From NCBI GenBank assembly GCA_913051935.1, contig CAJXCU010000017.1, positions 1-44,341 of the forward strand: DNA of 44,341 bases, written 5' to 3'. Source of the DNA: an uncultured Flavobacteriales bacterium (GTDB lineage: Bacteria; Bacteroidota; Bacteroidia; Flavobacteriales_D; Crocinitomicaceae). Below the pieces are notes generated by a model. It was not told the origin of the DNA. It saw only the letters and a program-made list of their open reading frames with translations, and made no database searches. Within the stretch, counting starts at the first letter, position 1, and every line of letters begins with the position of its first letter. Both the position numbers and the translations under genes were made by a program. Shown here piece by piece: positions 9,311-17,466 of the stretch.

Positions 9311-9357
9311 CGCCCGTAAAAGAATGAATTTAGCAAATAAACTACTACGAAACTGTC

Positions 9358-10410
9358 ATGAAAAATCTATCATCTCTCCTTATTTTAAGCACTATATCAA
9401 TTTCTATTTTCGGCCAACAAATCAGTCAAATAGGTTCAGAATTTGAAAATTGTGCGGGAACACCTGCTTATGGCTTGTTTGACTATTCTCAGTCTGCCAT
9501 GCTATATCTAGCAAGTGAACTGGAAGGAGTTGGAGTATCAGCGGGTAATTCTATTACAGCGATTCAATTTCAATTCAATAGCTGGGATAGTGGATATGAA
9601 TTGAATAATCAGACTATTAAAATGTCACATATCGTTGAGTCAAGCCTACCAGATCCCGGATCACCTGATTACAGTTCATTGACAATATCGAACACCACAA
9701 TAGTGAAAGACGAATTTAATTTTAGAGGCTTTACAGGAATCACTTGGGGCCAATTTGATTTTGACACACCATTTATTTGGGATGGAACGAGTAATATATT
9801 GATTACCTGGGAAAATAGAGATGGAAGCTGGGGAAGTGGATATGGATGGCTCGAAGGAAGAAACGTGAGCAACCGTTGTCATATATGGTACAGAGACAAC
9901 TCCTATCCCACAGCAAGCTCGAGTGAAATTAGAGATCTTCCAAACATTCGGCTGCATACTAGTTTTAACCCACTACCAATCACATTAAACTCTTTTTCAG
10001 GAAAATTACTTTCAGGTTTTGGAAATTCAATACAATTGGACTGGTCAACAGCATCTGAAAAAGACAATAACTATTTCACCCTATGGAGGTCTTTTGACGG
10101 TCAAACTTGGGAGGACATTACAAAGGTCTCAGGTGCAGGTAATTCAAATCAATTGCTTACCTATCAGTATATTGACCGAAACATTATTTTACAATCCATC
10201 GAAAATAATACAATTTACTACAAGCTATCTCAAACAGATTATGATGGTACAACAGAGTTTTTCCAAATTATCCCAGTTGAAATTCAATCAGCCAAAACAC
10301 ATGTTGTGACAAGAACAAATCTAATGGGTCAAGAGGTTGATCAAAATCACAGAGGATTTATTATTGAAACCTGGAACAATGGAGTAACCACGAAAACCTA
10401 CAATAAATAG
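9358..10410 (+). CDS. Secreted beta-rich protein with a short T9SS-like C-terminal tail
   Basis: 350 residues with a signal peptide (1-19). Residues about 25-200 form a beta-rich domain (YGLFDYSQSAMLYLA, tryptophan-rich WENRDGSWGSGYGW) of the kind found in T9SS-secreted Bacteroidota proteins. Residues about 200-305 form a fibronectin-like segment (LPITLNSFSGK, IQLDWSTASEKDNNYF, YYKLSQTDYDG) that usually precedes a sorting domain. The usual PNP-containing type A domain is missing; instead the protein ends in about 30 residues with NLMGQEVD and FIIETWNNG, resembling only the last strands of such a domain. Function is unknown: no catalytic residues are evident, and adhesion or surface structure is a guess. 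Confidence 0.75.
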   Translation: MKNLSSLLILSTISISIFGQQISQIGSEFENCAGTPAYGLFDYSQSAMLYLASELEGVGVSAGNSITAIQFQFNSWDSGYELNNQTIKMSHIVESSLPDPGSPDYSSLTISNTTIVKDEFNFRGFTGITWGQFDFDTPFIWDGTSNILITWENRDGSWGSGYGWLEGRNVSNRCHIWYRDNSYPTASSSEIRDLPNIRLHTSFNPLPITLNSFSGKLLSGFGNSIQLDWSTASEKDNNYFTLWRSFDGQTWEDITKVSGAGNSNQLLTYQYIDRNIILQSIENNTIYYKLSQTDYDGTTEFFQIIPVEIQSAKTHVVTRTNLMGQEVDQNHRGFIIETWNNGVTTKTYNK

Positions 10411-10520
10411 CGTTTTTAGCATCTTTTATTTCATTTATCGCACACACGATCAAAAAAAAGATAAAAAGAGGTAATTCCTTAATCTTAGCGCTTGGTCAGT
10501 AAAAAATTGACAATTACTCC

Positions 10521-10528
10521 TATTTTTG
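10521..10528 (+). promoter_or_regulatory. -7 box of mnmA
   Basis: TATTTTTG at 10521-10528, ending four bases before the ATG at 10533. The nearest upstream TTG (10492-10494) is 26 bases away, longer than usual, so only the -7 element is convincing. Confidence 0.5.
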
Positions 10529-10532
10529 CAAT

Positions 10533-11696
10533 ATGAAAAGAGTCGTGGTGGGACTTTCTGGTGGAGTGGATTCTAGTGTAGCTGCATACCTTCTTCAAAA
10601 AGAAGGTTACGAAGTGATTGGTATGTTTATGAAAAATTGGCACGATGAATCTGTTACAATATCAGACGAGTGTCCATGGATCGATGACTCAAATGATGCA
10701 TTGATGGTAGCCGATTCACTAGGTATACCATTTCAGGTAATAGACTTAAGCAAAGAATACAAGGAGCGTATTGTGAACTACATGTTCAACGAATACAAAA
10801 AGGGAAGAACACCAAACCCAGATGTCTTGTGTAATAGAGAGATTAAATTTGATGTATTCTTGAAAGCAGCTTTGGATTTGGGTGCTGATTATGTCGCGAC
10901 AGGTCATTATTGTCAAAAAGAAATGAACGAGAATCAAGAGTGGGAGTTACTTTCGGGTAAAGACCCCTCCAAGGATCAATCCTATTTCTTATGTCAAATC
11001 ACACAAGAGCAGCTTTCAAAGGCGTTGTTTCCCATTGGAGGATTACTAAAAAGTGAGGTCCGCAAAATAGCCAGTGAAATAAATTTGGTTACGGCAGATA
11101 AAAAAGATTCTCAAGGCTTGTGCTTCGTTGGTAAAATAAAGCTTCCTGAATTCCTACAACAAAAACTAGATGCGAAAAATGGACCTGTAATTGAAATCCC
11201 TGGAGACATGCTACAGTATAAAAAGTACAATAATATAGACAATGGTGATTTAGAATCATTGTGCCTACCTTTCGCGTACAACAAAAATGATGGAAAACAG
11301 GTTAGCCAGCATTCTGGAGCTCATTTCTACACCATTGGCCAAAGAAAAGGTTTACACATAGGCGGAAGACCACTTCCTAGTTTTGTCATTGCAACAGATA
11401 CAGTAAATAATATCGTCTACTCGGGGCAAACAGATGAACACCCTGGTCTAAATCGAATTGCATTAAAGATTGAAGAGAAAACTTTAAACTGGATCAGTCA
11501 AAAAACAAATAAGGAGACAGAACAATACGAGTTCAGAATCAGATACCGACAGCCATTACAAAAAGGCAAGCTCATCCGGGAAAATAATGCTACTTACGTG
11601 CTATTTGATCAAAAGCAAAAAGGAATTAGCCCCGGACAATTCGTTGCTTGGTATAAAGGAGGAATTTTATTAGGGTCCGGCGTTATTGAATCATAA
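10533..11696 (+). CDS. mnmA: tRNA-specific 2-thiouridylase
   Basis: 387 residues. MnmA adenylates and thiolates U34 of tRNA-Lys, tRNA-Glu and tRNA-Gln. Hallmarks: the PP-loop GLSGGVDSS at 8-16, the catalytic cysteine in [18 protein letters not shown], the second cysteine in [10 protein letters not shown], and the C-terminal beta-barrel ending SPGQFVAWY. Both catalytic cysteines are intact. It appears monocistronic: the previous gene ends 120 bases upstream, and a -7 box ends four bases before the ATG, so a nearly leaderless mRNA is predicted. One substrate tRNA, tRNA-Lys(TTT), is encoded at the right end of the window. Confidence 0.95.
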   Translation: MKRVVVGLSGGVDSSVAAYLLQKEGYEVIGMFMKNWHDESVTISDECPWIDDSNDALMVADSLGIPFQVIDLSKEYKERIVNYMFNEYKKGRTPNPDVLCNREIKFDVFLKAALDLGADYVATGHYCQKEMNENQEWELLSGKDPSKDQSYFLCQITQEQLSKALFPIGGLLKSEVRKIASEINLVTADKKDSQGLCFVGKIKLPEFLQQKLDAKNGPVIEIPGDMLQYKKYNNIDNGDLESLCLPFAYNKNDGKQVSQHSGAHFYTIGQRKGLHIGGRPLPSFVIATDTVNNIVYSGQTDEHPGLNRIALKIEEKTLNWISQKTNKETEQYEFRIRYRQPLQKGKLIRENNATYVLFDQKQKGISPGQFVAWYKGGILLGSGVIES

Positions 11697-11704
11697 TAGA
11701 TGGC

Positions 11705-11893
11705 TTAATTCATATGAACGGAAAAAAGCATCGTCTCATTTTCTATCCTAGTTCTATTATTCACCGTATCCATTAAAGAAGCGACCTCATAAATATCAAT
11801 TTTACTTTTGATACCCAATTGTTTGTGCCTTGACAACTTTAATTTTGCTTTCTTTACTCGATTTGTTCTCAGGGTCTGTACATTTCTTGTCAT
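11705..11893 (-). CDS. Possible small basic protein
   Basis: 62 codons in the otherwise empty 316-base gap between mnmA and the lipoprotein gene. The N-terminal half is rich in lysine and arginine (RVKKAKLKLSRHKQ); the rest is predicted helical (VASLMDTVNN). No family recognised. Upstream on the minus strand, TTG, 19 bases and TAATTTAG resemble a promoter with one mismatch in the -7 box. It is equally possible that this is a chance ORF; the gap holds nothing else I can identify. Confidence 0.3.
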   Translation of the reverse strand: MTRNVQTLRTNRVKKAKLKLSRHKQLGIKSKIDIYEVASLMDTVNNRTRIENETMLFSVHMN

Positions 11894-12001
11894 GTCCGTC
11901 GATTTTCTAAATTATTTAACGCAAATGATGTTCCAAGGTTTCAGTTCTCATAAAACCTTGATTTAATAAAAGGTACCGCTGAGATAAGCAAGCATAATAA
12001 C

Positions 12002-12009
12002 TATATTTG
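12002..12009 (+). promoter_or_regulatory. -7 box of the 274-codon-region lipoprotein gene
   Basis: TATATTTG, a full match to the -7 consensus, ends three bases before the ATG at 12013. No well-spaced TTG was found upstream, so the promoter call rests on the -7 box only. Confidence 0.45.
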
Positions 12010-12012
12010 ATT

Positions 12013-12831
12013 ATGAAAATTATTTACTGCTCTCTAATTTTATGGTTCTTTGTGGCTTGTTCAAATGAGGAAGCAATTGGGCCTGCACAAGAGTCAGATA
12101 TTTTTGATTCCATTACAAATAAAAATACTGACGATAAAATTGGTTATCTACTTGATAGTAGCGCCTTTTATGCTGACTCAGTCATTCGAAAATACATCCG
12201 AGAAACATTGAATACTGTAGATGGAGAAAAATTTACCTACACCATCCACACAGAAGCATTGAACCCAGATAAGGAAATTGATGCAATTATTAGCGTAAAT
12301 AGATTGGCATACGCGAAACAAACAGCGATTGAATCCGGTCACGTTGCTCAAGCTAAAAAGCTTGCATATATGGGTCCATTTAATGCTTTTATATTTTATG
12401 ATGGACGAAGTAATTCCTTTTCTATACCAGTTCCGGTACCCTCTTCCCCTCTACTCCCATTAGACATTAGTTTCGCTAATATTTCCTCCAATAAACACAA
12501 GGATCTAGTCGTAGATTTCAGAATACGTAACTCGAGCTATAAAGAGGTTTATTTTTTGTTTAACAACAAGCCAAGTAAGGTTTTCCAATGGAAAAACTTT
12601 GATGGCTTTGGCACACCTAATTCCGAAGCCTATAGCTTCGCATTTAATCCAGGCAATGGTCCGGTCAGGGATATTCTTGTGTACAACGCAAAAATCGAGG
12701 CGCCAAAAGGAGAAATAGACCCCTTTATCTTCAAGCCTAAGGTTGTAAACTCCCAAGACCTAAGAAAGAGGTTCTTTTATGTACCTAAACAGGGTAAATA
12801 TTTTTCGGCTAAAGATGACCCCGAAGGGTAA
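12013..12831 (+). CDS. Lipoprotein of unknown function
   Basis: 272 residues. The signal peptide ends in a lipobox-like FVAC, so Cys16 is probably lipidated and the mature protein anchored to a membrane, most likely the outer membrane. The body is beta-rich with no motif I recognise; a conserved-looking segment is YMGPFNAFIFYDGRSN near residue 120. ATG 12013 is preferred to the TTG at 12007 that lies inside the -7 box. The 3' end overlaps the convergent TonB receptor gene by 23 bases. The convergent receptor gives no real functional hint. Confidence 0.7.
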   Translation: MKIIYCSLILWFFVACSNEEAIGPAQESDIFDSITNKNTDDKIGYLLDSSAFYADSVIRKYIRETLNTVDGEKFTYTIHTEALNPDKEIDAIISVNRLAYAKQTAIESGHVAQAKKLAYMGPFNAFIFYDGRSNSFSIPVPVPSSPLLPLDISFANISSNKHKDLVVDFRIRNSSYKEVYFLFNNKPSKVFQWKNFDGFGTPNSEAYSFAFNPGNGPVRDILVYNAKIEAPKGEIDPFIFKPKVVNSQDLRKRFFYVPKQGKYFSAKDDPEG

Positions 12832-15325
12832 GTATGAAATTACGACCGGGCGCAGAAATATTGGAGGCGAAGCTTCGGTAATTTCGATCTAAAATATTTT
12901 CACAAGCCACCTGTAAAGAAAGATTCTTTGAAAAAGCGTAGCTGATTCTCGCATTTACGGTATACCAGCTCGGCATTCCCAAACCTTCCAAAGCAAAGGC
13001 ATAATTGTCTTCACCAAGAAGGTTGTAATCAGCATAGCGCTTCCATGCTGAATAATTGACAAAGGCTTCAGCATTCCATCCTTTCTTTTGGTATTTGATA
13101 CTTACCTTCCCAAAAAGCGGTGGAATGTGATCCAAAGGATATGGAACCGTATCCGTTAAAATACGACCATAGGTATAATTCAAGGTTGAATAAAGGATAA
13201 GGTGACGTCCTATTGTTCCACTTATCAGGCCTTCAAGCCCACAAACAAAAGCTCTATTTGCATTGGTGGTCGTAATCACTTGACTATACGAACCATCGTA
13301 AAAAATAGAATCTGCACCATCTATTGTACCCCCTTGAATGGTCAAGGCATTGGTTAAATAAGTCCCATAAATATTGGTGGAGAGATTGATGTTTCTGAAG
13401 AAAAGAAACTCTGCTCCCAGCTCCAAATTATACGAATATTCAGACTTCAAATCTGGATTAGGGACAATAACTTTGCCCGGAACAGACTCAAATACCTTAG
13501 ATACATCATCTACATTTGGGGCACGGAAACCCGTAGCGGATGACAGCGTAAATCTCATCCCTTTATTTGGCATATATATCACACCTAAATTACCATTGAT
13601 TGATGAATTTTGTTGATTGATGGAATTAAATGGAAAAGGGAAAAAGGTTTGATCGACAAACAATGCATTAAGTCTCACATGTGAGGCACGTATTCCACCA
13701 TTTAAAATCATCTGTGTATTGATTTCCCAAGTATCCGTAAAGTACACTGCAAATGAGGACATATCAGACCCTCCATCGGGATAACGCGTATCAAGAGGTG
13801 TATTGAGAAATGTATAAATTCCCATCGAATAAGCCGTTGATTCAACTATGTTATGTGATACATCCAATCCATAATTTAGCTCATGTTTACTCATTAAATT
13901 GCCCTCCCCATCGACTTGAATTAAATCCTTTGAAAAGTCGATATTTAGTGTGAAAATATCTAAATCTTCTATTCTACTTTTTAACTGATCATCTTGAAAC
14001 CTTCTTACCATTCTGCTCTCCGTAATCGCCTGATAGGCTGCAATAAGCTTTGCATTGTCATACCATTTATTTGAATTTGAATGCTCGAAAGTATACGAAG
14101 ATAGAAACCGATATTGCGGTCCATAATACCATTCAGCATATTTAGCGACCCCATTTTCCATTTGTGTCAAGCGATCATATCTATCGATGTTACTCGAATT
14201 AGAAAGCTGCAAATTCAGCTTATGCGTTATAAAATCATTCTGCTTATATATAAACTTCTGTAACAAGTCTAGCTGCTGATAAGCAGAACCTACCTGTAGA
14301 TTTGGATCAGAATTAGTCACCATGGTATCCAAATCATTTACTTGGGTTACGTACCAATTTCGAGCACCAAAACCTTCTGTAAAATTAGACCTATTCGAAC
14401 CTTGTCGTAAGTCACCAAAATCAGAAAAGGTAACAGAGCTTAAAGATCCTAATTTCTTATTAGCAACAGATACATGTGCGTTTGTTGCAAAGCCATTGGC
14501 AGCGCTAAAATACCTTGTATAGGCATCTCCGATGACAAGCGGTTTTTCTTTATGGCTAAGTTTTGGATCCTTGGTGGTAAAGCTCATCACCCCTCCTATT
14601 GCATCTGAACCATAGACCACCGATCCGGGGCCAAACAAAACCTCCACCCGCTCCATGATTGAATTGTCAAGGGTTATGATATTCTGTAAATGACCGCCTC
14701 GGTATATTGCGTTGTTCAAGCGTACACCATCTATAACCATCAACACTTTATTCGTTTCAAAACCTCTTATAATCGGACTCCCCCCTCCTAGCTGACTCTT
14801 CTGAACGAATATATTTCCTGAAGCACCAACCAAATCGGCCATTGATGACTGATTTTGATTTTGAATTTCTTCACTTTTGATTACCCTGATTTTTTGTATC
14901 ACATCTCGTTTTTTCTCAGAAATTCGATTTGCCGAGACAACCATTTCGTCCAATGTGTTGGCATTGGACTCAAGAAAAACTTTGAATTCACGATTCACTA
15001 ATGAATCGTAATTTAATCGATGTACTTTATAATTTTCGTGAAAAAATAATAGGTCGAAGAAAGTAGAATCTTTCCCATTAAACAAATCGGTTTGAAATTT
15101 ACCTTTTTTATTCGTAAAAAACTCACCGCAAAGATTTGGCTCCTTTCGCTCCAAGCTCGTTGCTAAATCATGAGTATGGTTGTGGCAATAAACTGTCACA
15201 TAAACATCGTGAATAGGAAACCCTGAGGTCTGATCCATAACGATGATTTTTTGTTGCCCAAAAACCACACTGGTAAAACAAAGCAAAATACCAACTAAAA
15301 AGGCCTTAAAATAATACCGAAGCAC
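12809..15325 (-). CDS. TonB-dependent outer-membrane receptor, haem/haemoglobin receptor-like
   Basis: 838 residues: signal peptide (1-23), a short carboxypeptidase-regulatory-like N-domain (25-120), a TonB-box-like LDEMVVSANR at 125-134, the plug (about 140-250, with IIRGFETNKVLMVIDGVRLN and GSDAIGG) and a 22-strand-type barrel ending in the aromatic-poor LTLRGHL. The plug wording and the FRAP...NPDL pair in the barrel resemble haemoglobin/haem receptors, but no histidine lies between those two boxes, where haem receptors carry one. The N-domain has unusual His/Cys content (CHNHTHD, NLC). The ligand is therefore uncertain: haem, another metal complex or a siderophore. GTG start, four bases after a -7 box. 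Confidence 0.88.
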   Translation of the reverse strand: MLRYYFKAFLVGILLCFTSVVFGQQKIIVMDQTSGFPIHDVYVTVYCHNHTHDLATSLERKEPNLCGEFFTNKKGKFQTDLFNGKDSTFFDLLFFHENYKVHRLNYDSLVNREFKVFLESNANTLDEMVVSANRISEKKRDVIQKIRVIKSEEIQNQNQSSMADLVGASGNIFVQKSQLGGGSPIIRGFETNKVLMVIDGVRLNNAIYRGGHLQNIITLDNSIMERVEVLFGPGSVVYGSDAIGGVMSFTTKDPKLSHKEKPLVIGDAYTRYFSAANGFATNAHVSVANKKLGSLSSVTFSDFGDLRQGSNRSNFTEGFGARNWYVTQVNDLDTMVTNSDPNLQVGSAYQQLDLLQKFIYKQNDFITHKLNLQLSNSSNIDRYDRLTQMENGVAKYAEWYYGPQYRFLSSYTFEHSNSNKWYDNAKLIAAYQAITESRMVRRFQDDQLKSRIEDLDIFTLNIDFSKDLIQVDGEGNLMSKHELNYGLDVSHNIVESTAYSMGIYTFLNTPLDTRYPDGGSDMSSFAVYFTDTWEINTQMILNGGIRASHVRLNALFVDQTFFPFPFNSINQQNSSINGNLGVIYMPNKGMRFTLSSATGFRAPNVDDVSKVFESVPGKVIVPNPDLKSEYSYNLELGAEFLFFRNINLSTNIYGTYLTNALTIQGGTIDGADSIFYDGSYSQVITTTNANRAFVCGLEGLISGTIGRHLILYSTLNYTYGRILTDTVPYPLDHIPPLFGKVSIKYQKKGWNAEAFVNYSAWKRYADYNLLGEDNYAFALEGLGMPSWYTVNARISYAFSKNLSLQVACENILDRNYRSFASNISAPGRNFILTLRGHL

Positions 15326-15329
15326 ACTG

Positions 15330-15362
15330 CAAATTTATTAATTTTATAAGGTATACAGCAAA
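15330..15362 (-). promoter_or_regulatory. Bacteroidota-type promoter of the TonB receptor gene
   Basis: On the minus strand: TTTG (complement of 15359-15362), 21 bases, TAAATTTG (complement of 15330-15337). The GTG start codon begins at 15325, four bases after the box, so the mRNA should have virtually no leader. Confidence 0.65.
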
Positions 15363-15364
15363 AT

Positions 15365-15982
15365 ATGAGCCACAGATTTAAATCCACAAAAACCTATCGG
15401 TATTTCTCTATTCCTGCAGAAAAAAATCCCAAAAATCTACTCATCGCAATGCATGGATATGGCCAGCTTGCCGAGTATTTTATCCGAAAATTTAATGGCT
15501 GCTCTGAGGACTTCACAATTCTCGCACCTGAAGGACCACATCGATTTTATAAAAACGGGTATTCCGGTCGTGTTGGTGCTTCATGGATGACGAAAGAAGC
15601 ACGTGAGGATGACATTAATGACAATCTGAATTGGCTGACAGAATGGCTAACAGCACAACTCAAAGAAAACTCTTTCGAAAAGATTATACTACTTGGATTC
15701 TCACAAGGAGGGGCAACTGCAGCGAGGTGGTATTACAGTCAACCTAAATTATTTAGTCACTTTATCCTTTGGGCATCTGTATTTCCGCCGGATATTGAAA
15801 AGCCCAATACCCCAATTGAGCAGAGCTATTTTCTCGTTGGGAATAAAGATGAATTTCTTACCTCCTCGCTTTTAGAAAAGGAGCTTCTTGTATATCAAAA
15901 ATTAGGATTTGAAACAATACAATTTGAGGGCAATCACGACATAGAACCTAAGACACTAAATCGTCTTTTAAATCGCCTTTAA
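15365..15982 (+). CDS. Small carboxylesterase/phospholipase-type alpha/beta hydrolase
   Basis: 205 residues, the size of the phospholipase/carboxylesterase family (PF02230 type). The nucleophile elbow is GFSQGG; upstream AMHGYGQ supplies the oxyanion region; the probable triad is completed by Asp in GNKDEF and His in EGNHD near the C-terminus. No signal peptide, so cytoplasmic. It should hydrolyse short acyl esters or thioesters; the substrate is not predictable. The gene starts 39 bases from the divergent TonB receptor gene and its promoter must overlap that region. Confidence 0.82.
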   Translation: MSHRFKSTKTYRYFSIPAEKNPKNLLIAMHGYGQLAEYFIRKFNGCSEDFTILAPEGPHRFYKNGYSGRVGASWMTKEAREDDINDNLNWLTEWLTAQLKENSFEKIILLGFSQGGATAARWYYSQPKLFSHFILWASVFPPDIEKPNTPIEQSYFLVGNKDEFLTSSLLEKELLVYQKLGFETIQFEGNHDIEPKTLNRLLNRL

Positions 15983-15994
15983 TTTTGTTGGTAA

Positions 15995-17377
15995 TCACTC
16001 CTCCGTTTTGGCTACAATCGCGGCAACTGTGGCGTCACTTGAGACATTAATAACGGTCCGACACATATCTAAGATTCTATCAATTGGATAAATGATAACG
16101 ATCCACATCGGATTTAGGCCCACAGAATTCAGTACAAACATTAGCATAATTAAACCAGCACTTGGAACGGCAGCAGAGCCAATAGAAGCAAGTGTTGTTG
16201 TAGCTACAATCCCTAATTGTTGAGATATAGACAAATCTACACCATGAAATTGAGCAAGAAAAATAACGGCAACCGCCTGATACAATGAGGTACCATCCAT
16301 ATTCACCGTTGCACCAATAGGCAAAACAAAATCACTGACCCGCTTGGGTACTTTTAAACCTTCTTGAACACATTTAATAGTAACTGGAAGTGTCGCGGCA
16401 CTCGAGCTTGTTGAAAATGCCAGGAACTGAGCTGGACTCATCTGTTGGTAAAACTCACGGTAACCAAAATGAACACCAAATATTCGCTGAAGTAAAGGGT
16501 AAAAGACAAAAAGCAATAATGCCAAGCCTAAAACTACTACTAGCGAGTACAATCCAAGTGTTTGAAACAATGTAAACAGCTCAGCAGGCGTATTTGCTAT
16601 TTTGGCCAAAACACCAGCCATTAAACAAAACACAAAAAATGGTGAAAGCGCCATAATCATGTTTACCATTTTTATAAACACATCACCCATCGCATTAAAA
16701 AAACGATGCACTTGCTTTGAACCTTCTGTTTGCATTAACGACAAAGCAATTCCAAAAAATAGTGCAAAGAAAATCACCTGTAACATAAGCTTGCTACTTG
16801 AAAAAGCAGCAACGAGGTTTTCAGGAACCATATCCACCAAAGGCTGAAGCGGCCCAGTCTTTCGATCCTTTGCATTTTCCTTTTTAGTCATCATACTTTG
16901 ATAGTCGGAGGAGCTTTTCTCTTCATCTAATGAGGCTTCAATTTTCTTAATCTTCATTGGATCTGCAGTCGCTAGAATATTACGACCATCCTTTACAGCT
17001 ATTCCTTCTGATTTAGCCCAAATCTCATAACGCAAGCGATTCGAATCTTCGAGTGAATTTTGACCTGGTTGCAAGACATTGACCAGAGAAAGGCCTAAAG
17101 TGACTGAAGCCACAGTTGTGATCAAATATAAACCCAAAGTCTTAGCTCCTATACGACCCAACTGGCGTACATCTCCTAGACCTGCTACACCGCCTACGAT
17201 TGAAAATAAGACCAAAGGGATTGCAATAAACTTTAGGCAATTGATAAAAATTACACCAAAGGGATCAATAAAATCAATGGTGAACTTATTTAATCCTACA
17301 GTTCCTGAAAACAATGCCCAGAGCACCCCTAAAAACATACCGATAAGAATTTTCCAATGCAATGCTAGTTTTTTCAT
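15995..17377 (-). CDS. Dicarboxylate/glutamate:cation symporter (DAACS family)
   Basis: 460 residues of the GltP/GltT/DctA family, inner membrane. The two re-entrant hairpin regions and substrate site are clear: FSTSSSAATLPV, GATVNMDGTSLYQ and GSAAVPSAGLIM. The sequence should import glutamate, aspartate or C4-dicarboxylates with sodium or protons. A hydrophilic insertion of roughly 80 residues (about 125-205, charged KKENAKDRK) sits between the early membrane helices and the conserved core; similar insertions occur in relatives from this phylum as I recall. ATG 17377 is preferred over the first in-frame start at 17401, which lies upstream of the -7 box at 17391-17398. Confidence 0.9.
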   Translation of the reverse strand: MKKLALHWKILIGMFLGVLWALFSGTVGLNKFTIDFIDPFGVIFINCLKFIAIPLVLFSIVGGVAGLGDVRQLGRIGAKTLGLYLITTVASVTLGLSLVNVLQPGQNSLEDSNRLRYEIWAKSEGIAVKDGRNILATADPMKIKKIEASLDEEKSSSDYQSMMTKKENAKDRKTGPLQPLVDMVPENLVAAFSSSKLMLQVIFFALFFGIALSLMQTEGSKQVHRFFNAMGDVFIKMVNMIMALSPFFVFCLMAGVLAKIANTPAELFTLFQTLGLYSLVVVLGLALLLFVFYPLLQRIFGVHFGYREFYQQMSPAQFLAFSTSSSAATLPVTIKCVQEGLKVPKRVSDFVLPIGATVNMDGTSLYQAVAVIFLAQFHGVDLSISQQLGIVATTTLASIGSAAVPSAGLIMLMFVLNSVGLNPMWIVIIYPIDRILDMCRTVINVSSDATVAAIVAKTEE

Positions 17378-17390
17378 AGTGCCTTTTTTA

Positions 17391-17398
17391 CAAAAATA
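17391..17398 (-). promoter_or_regulatory. -7 box of the symporter gene
   Basis: TATTTTTG on the minus strand (complement of 17391-17398), 13 bases before the ATG at 17377. No clear -33 TTTG. Confidence 0.45.
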
Positions 17399-17417
17399 CA
17401 ATTAAAGACGAACTTGA

Positions 17418-17450
17418 TTTGATAGCTAAAGAGGTAGTTTCGTATATTTG
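17418..17450 (+). promoter_or_regulatory. Bacteroidota-type promoter of the acyl-CoA carboxylase gene
   Basis: TTTG at 17418-17421, 21 bases, TATATTTG at 17443-17450; the ATG is at 17467, giving a leader of about 13 bases. Confidence 0.7.
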
Positions 17451-17466
17451 AGTACAAATAAAAGCT

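Noticed and set aside
10411-10532. Possible terminator hairpin between the secreted protein and mnmA (A-rich tract with ATCTTTT/AAAAGAT).
   Set aside because: Stem is AT-only and interrupted, with no T-run, so it does not meet the standard of the three terminators listed.
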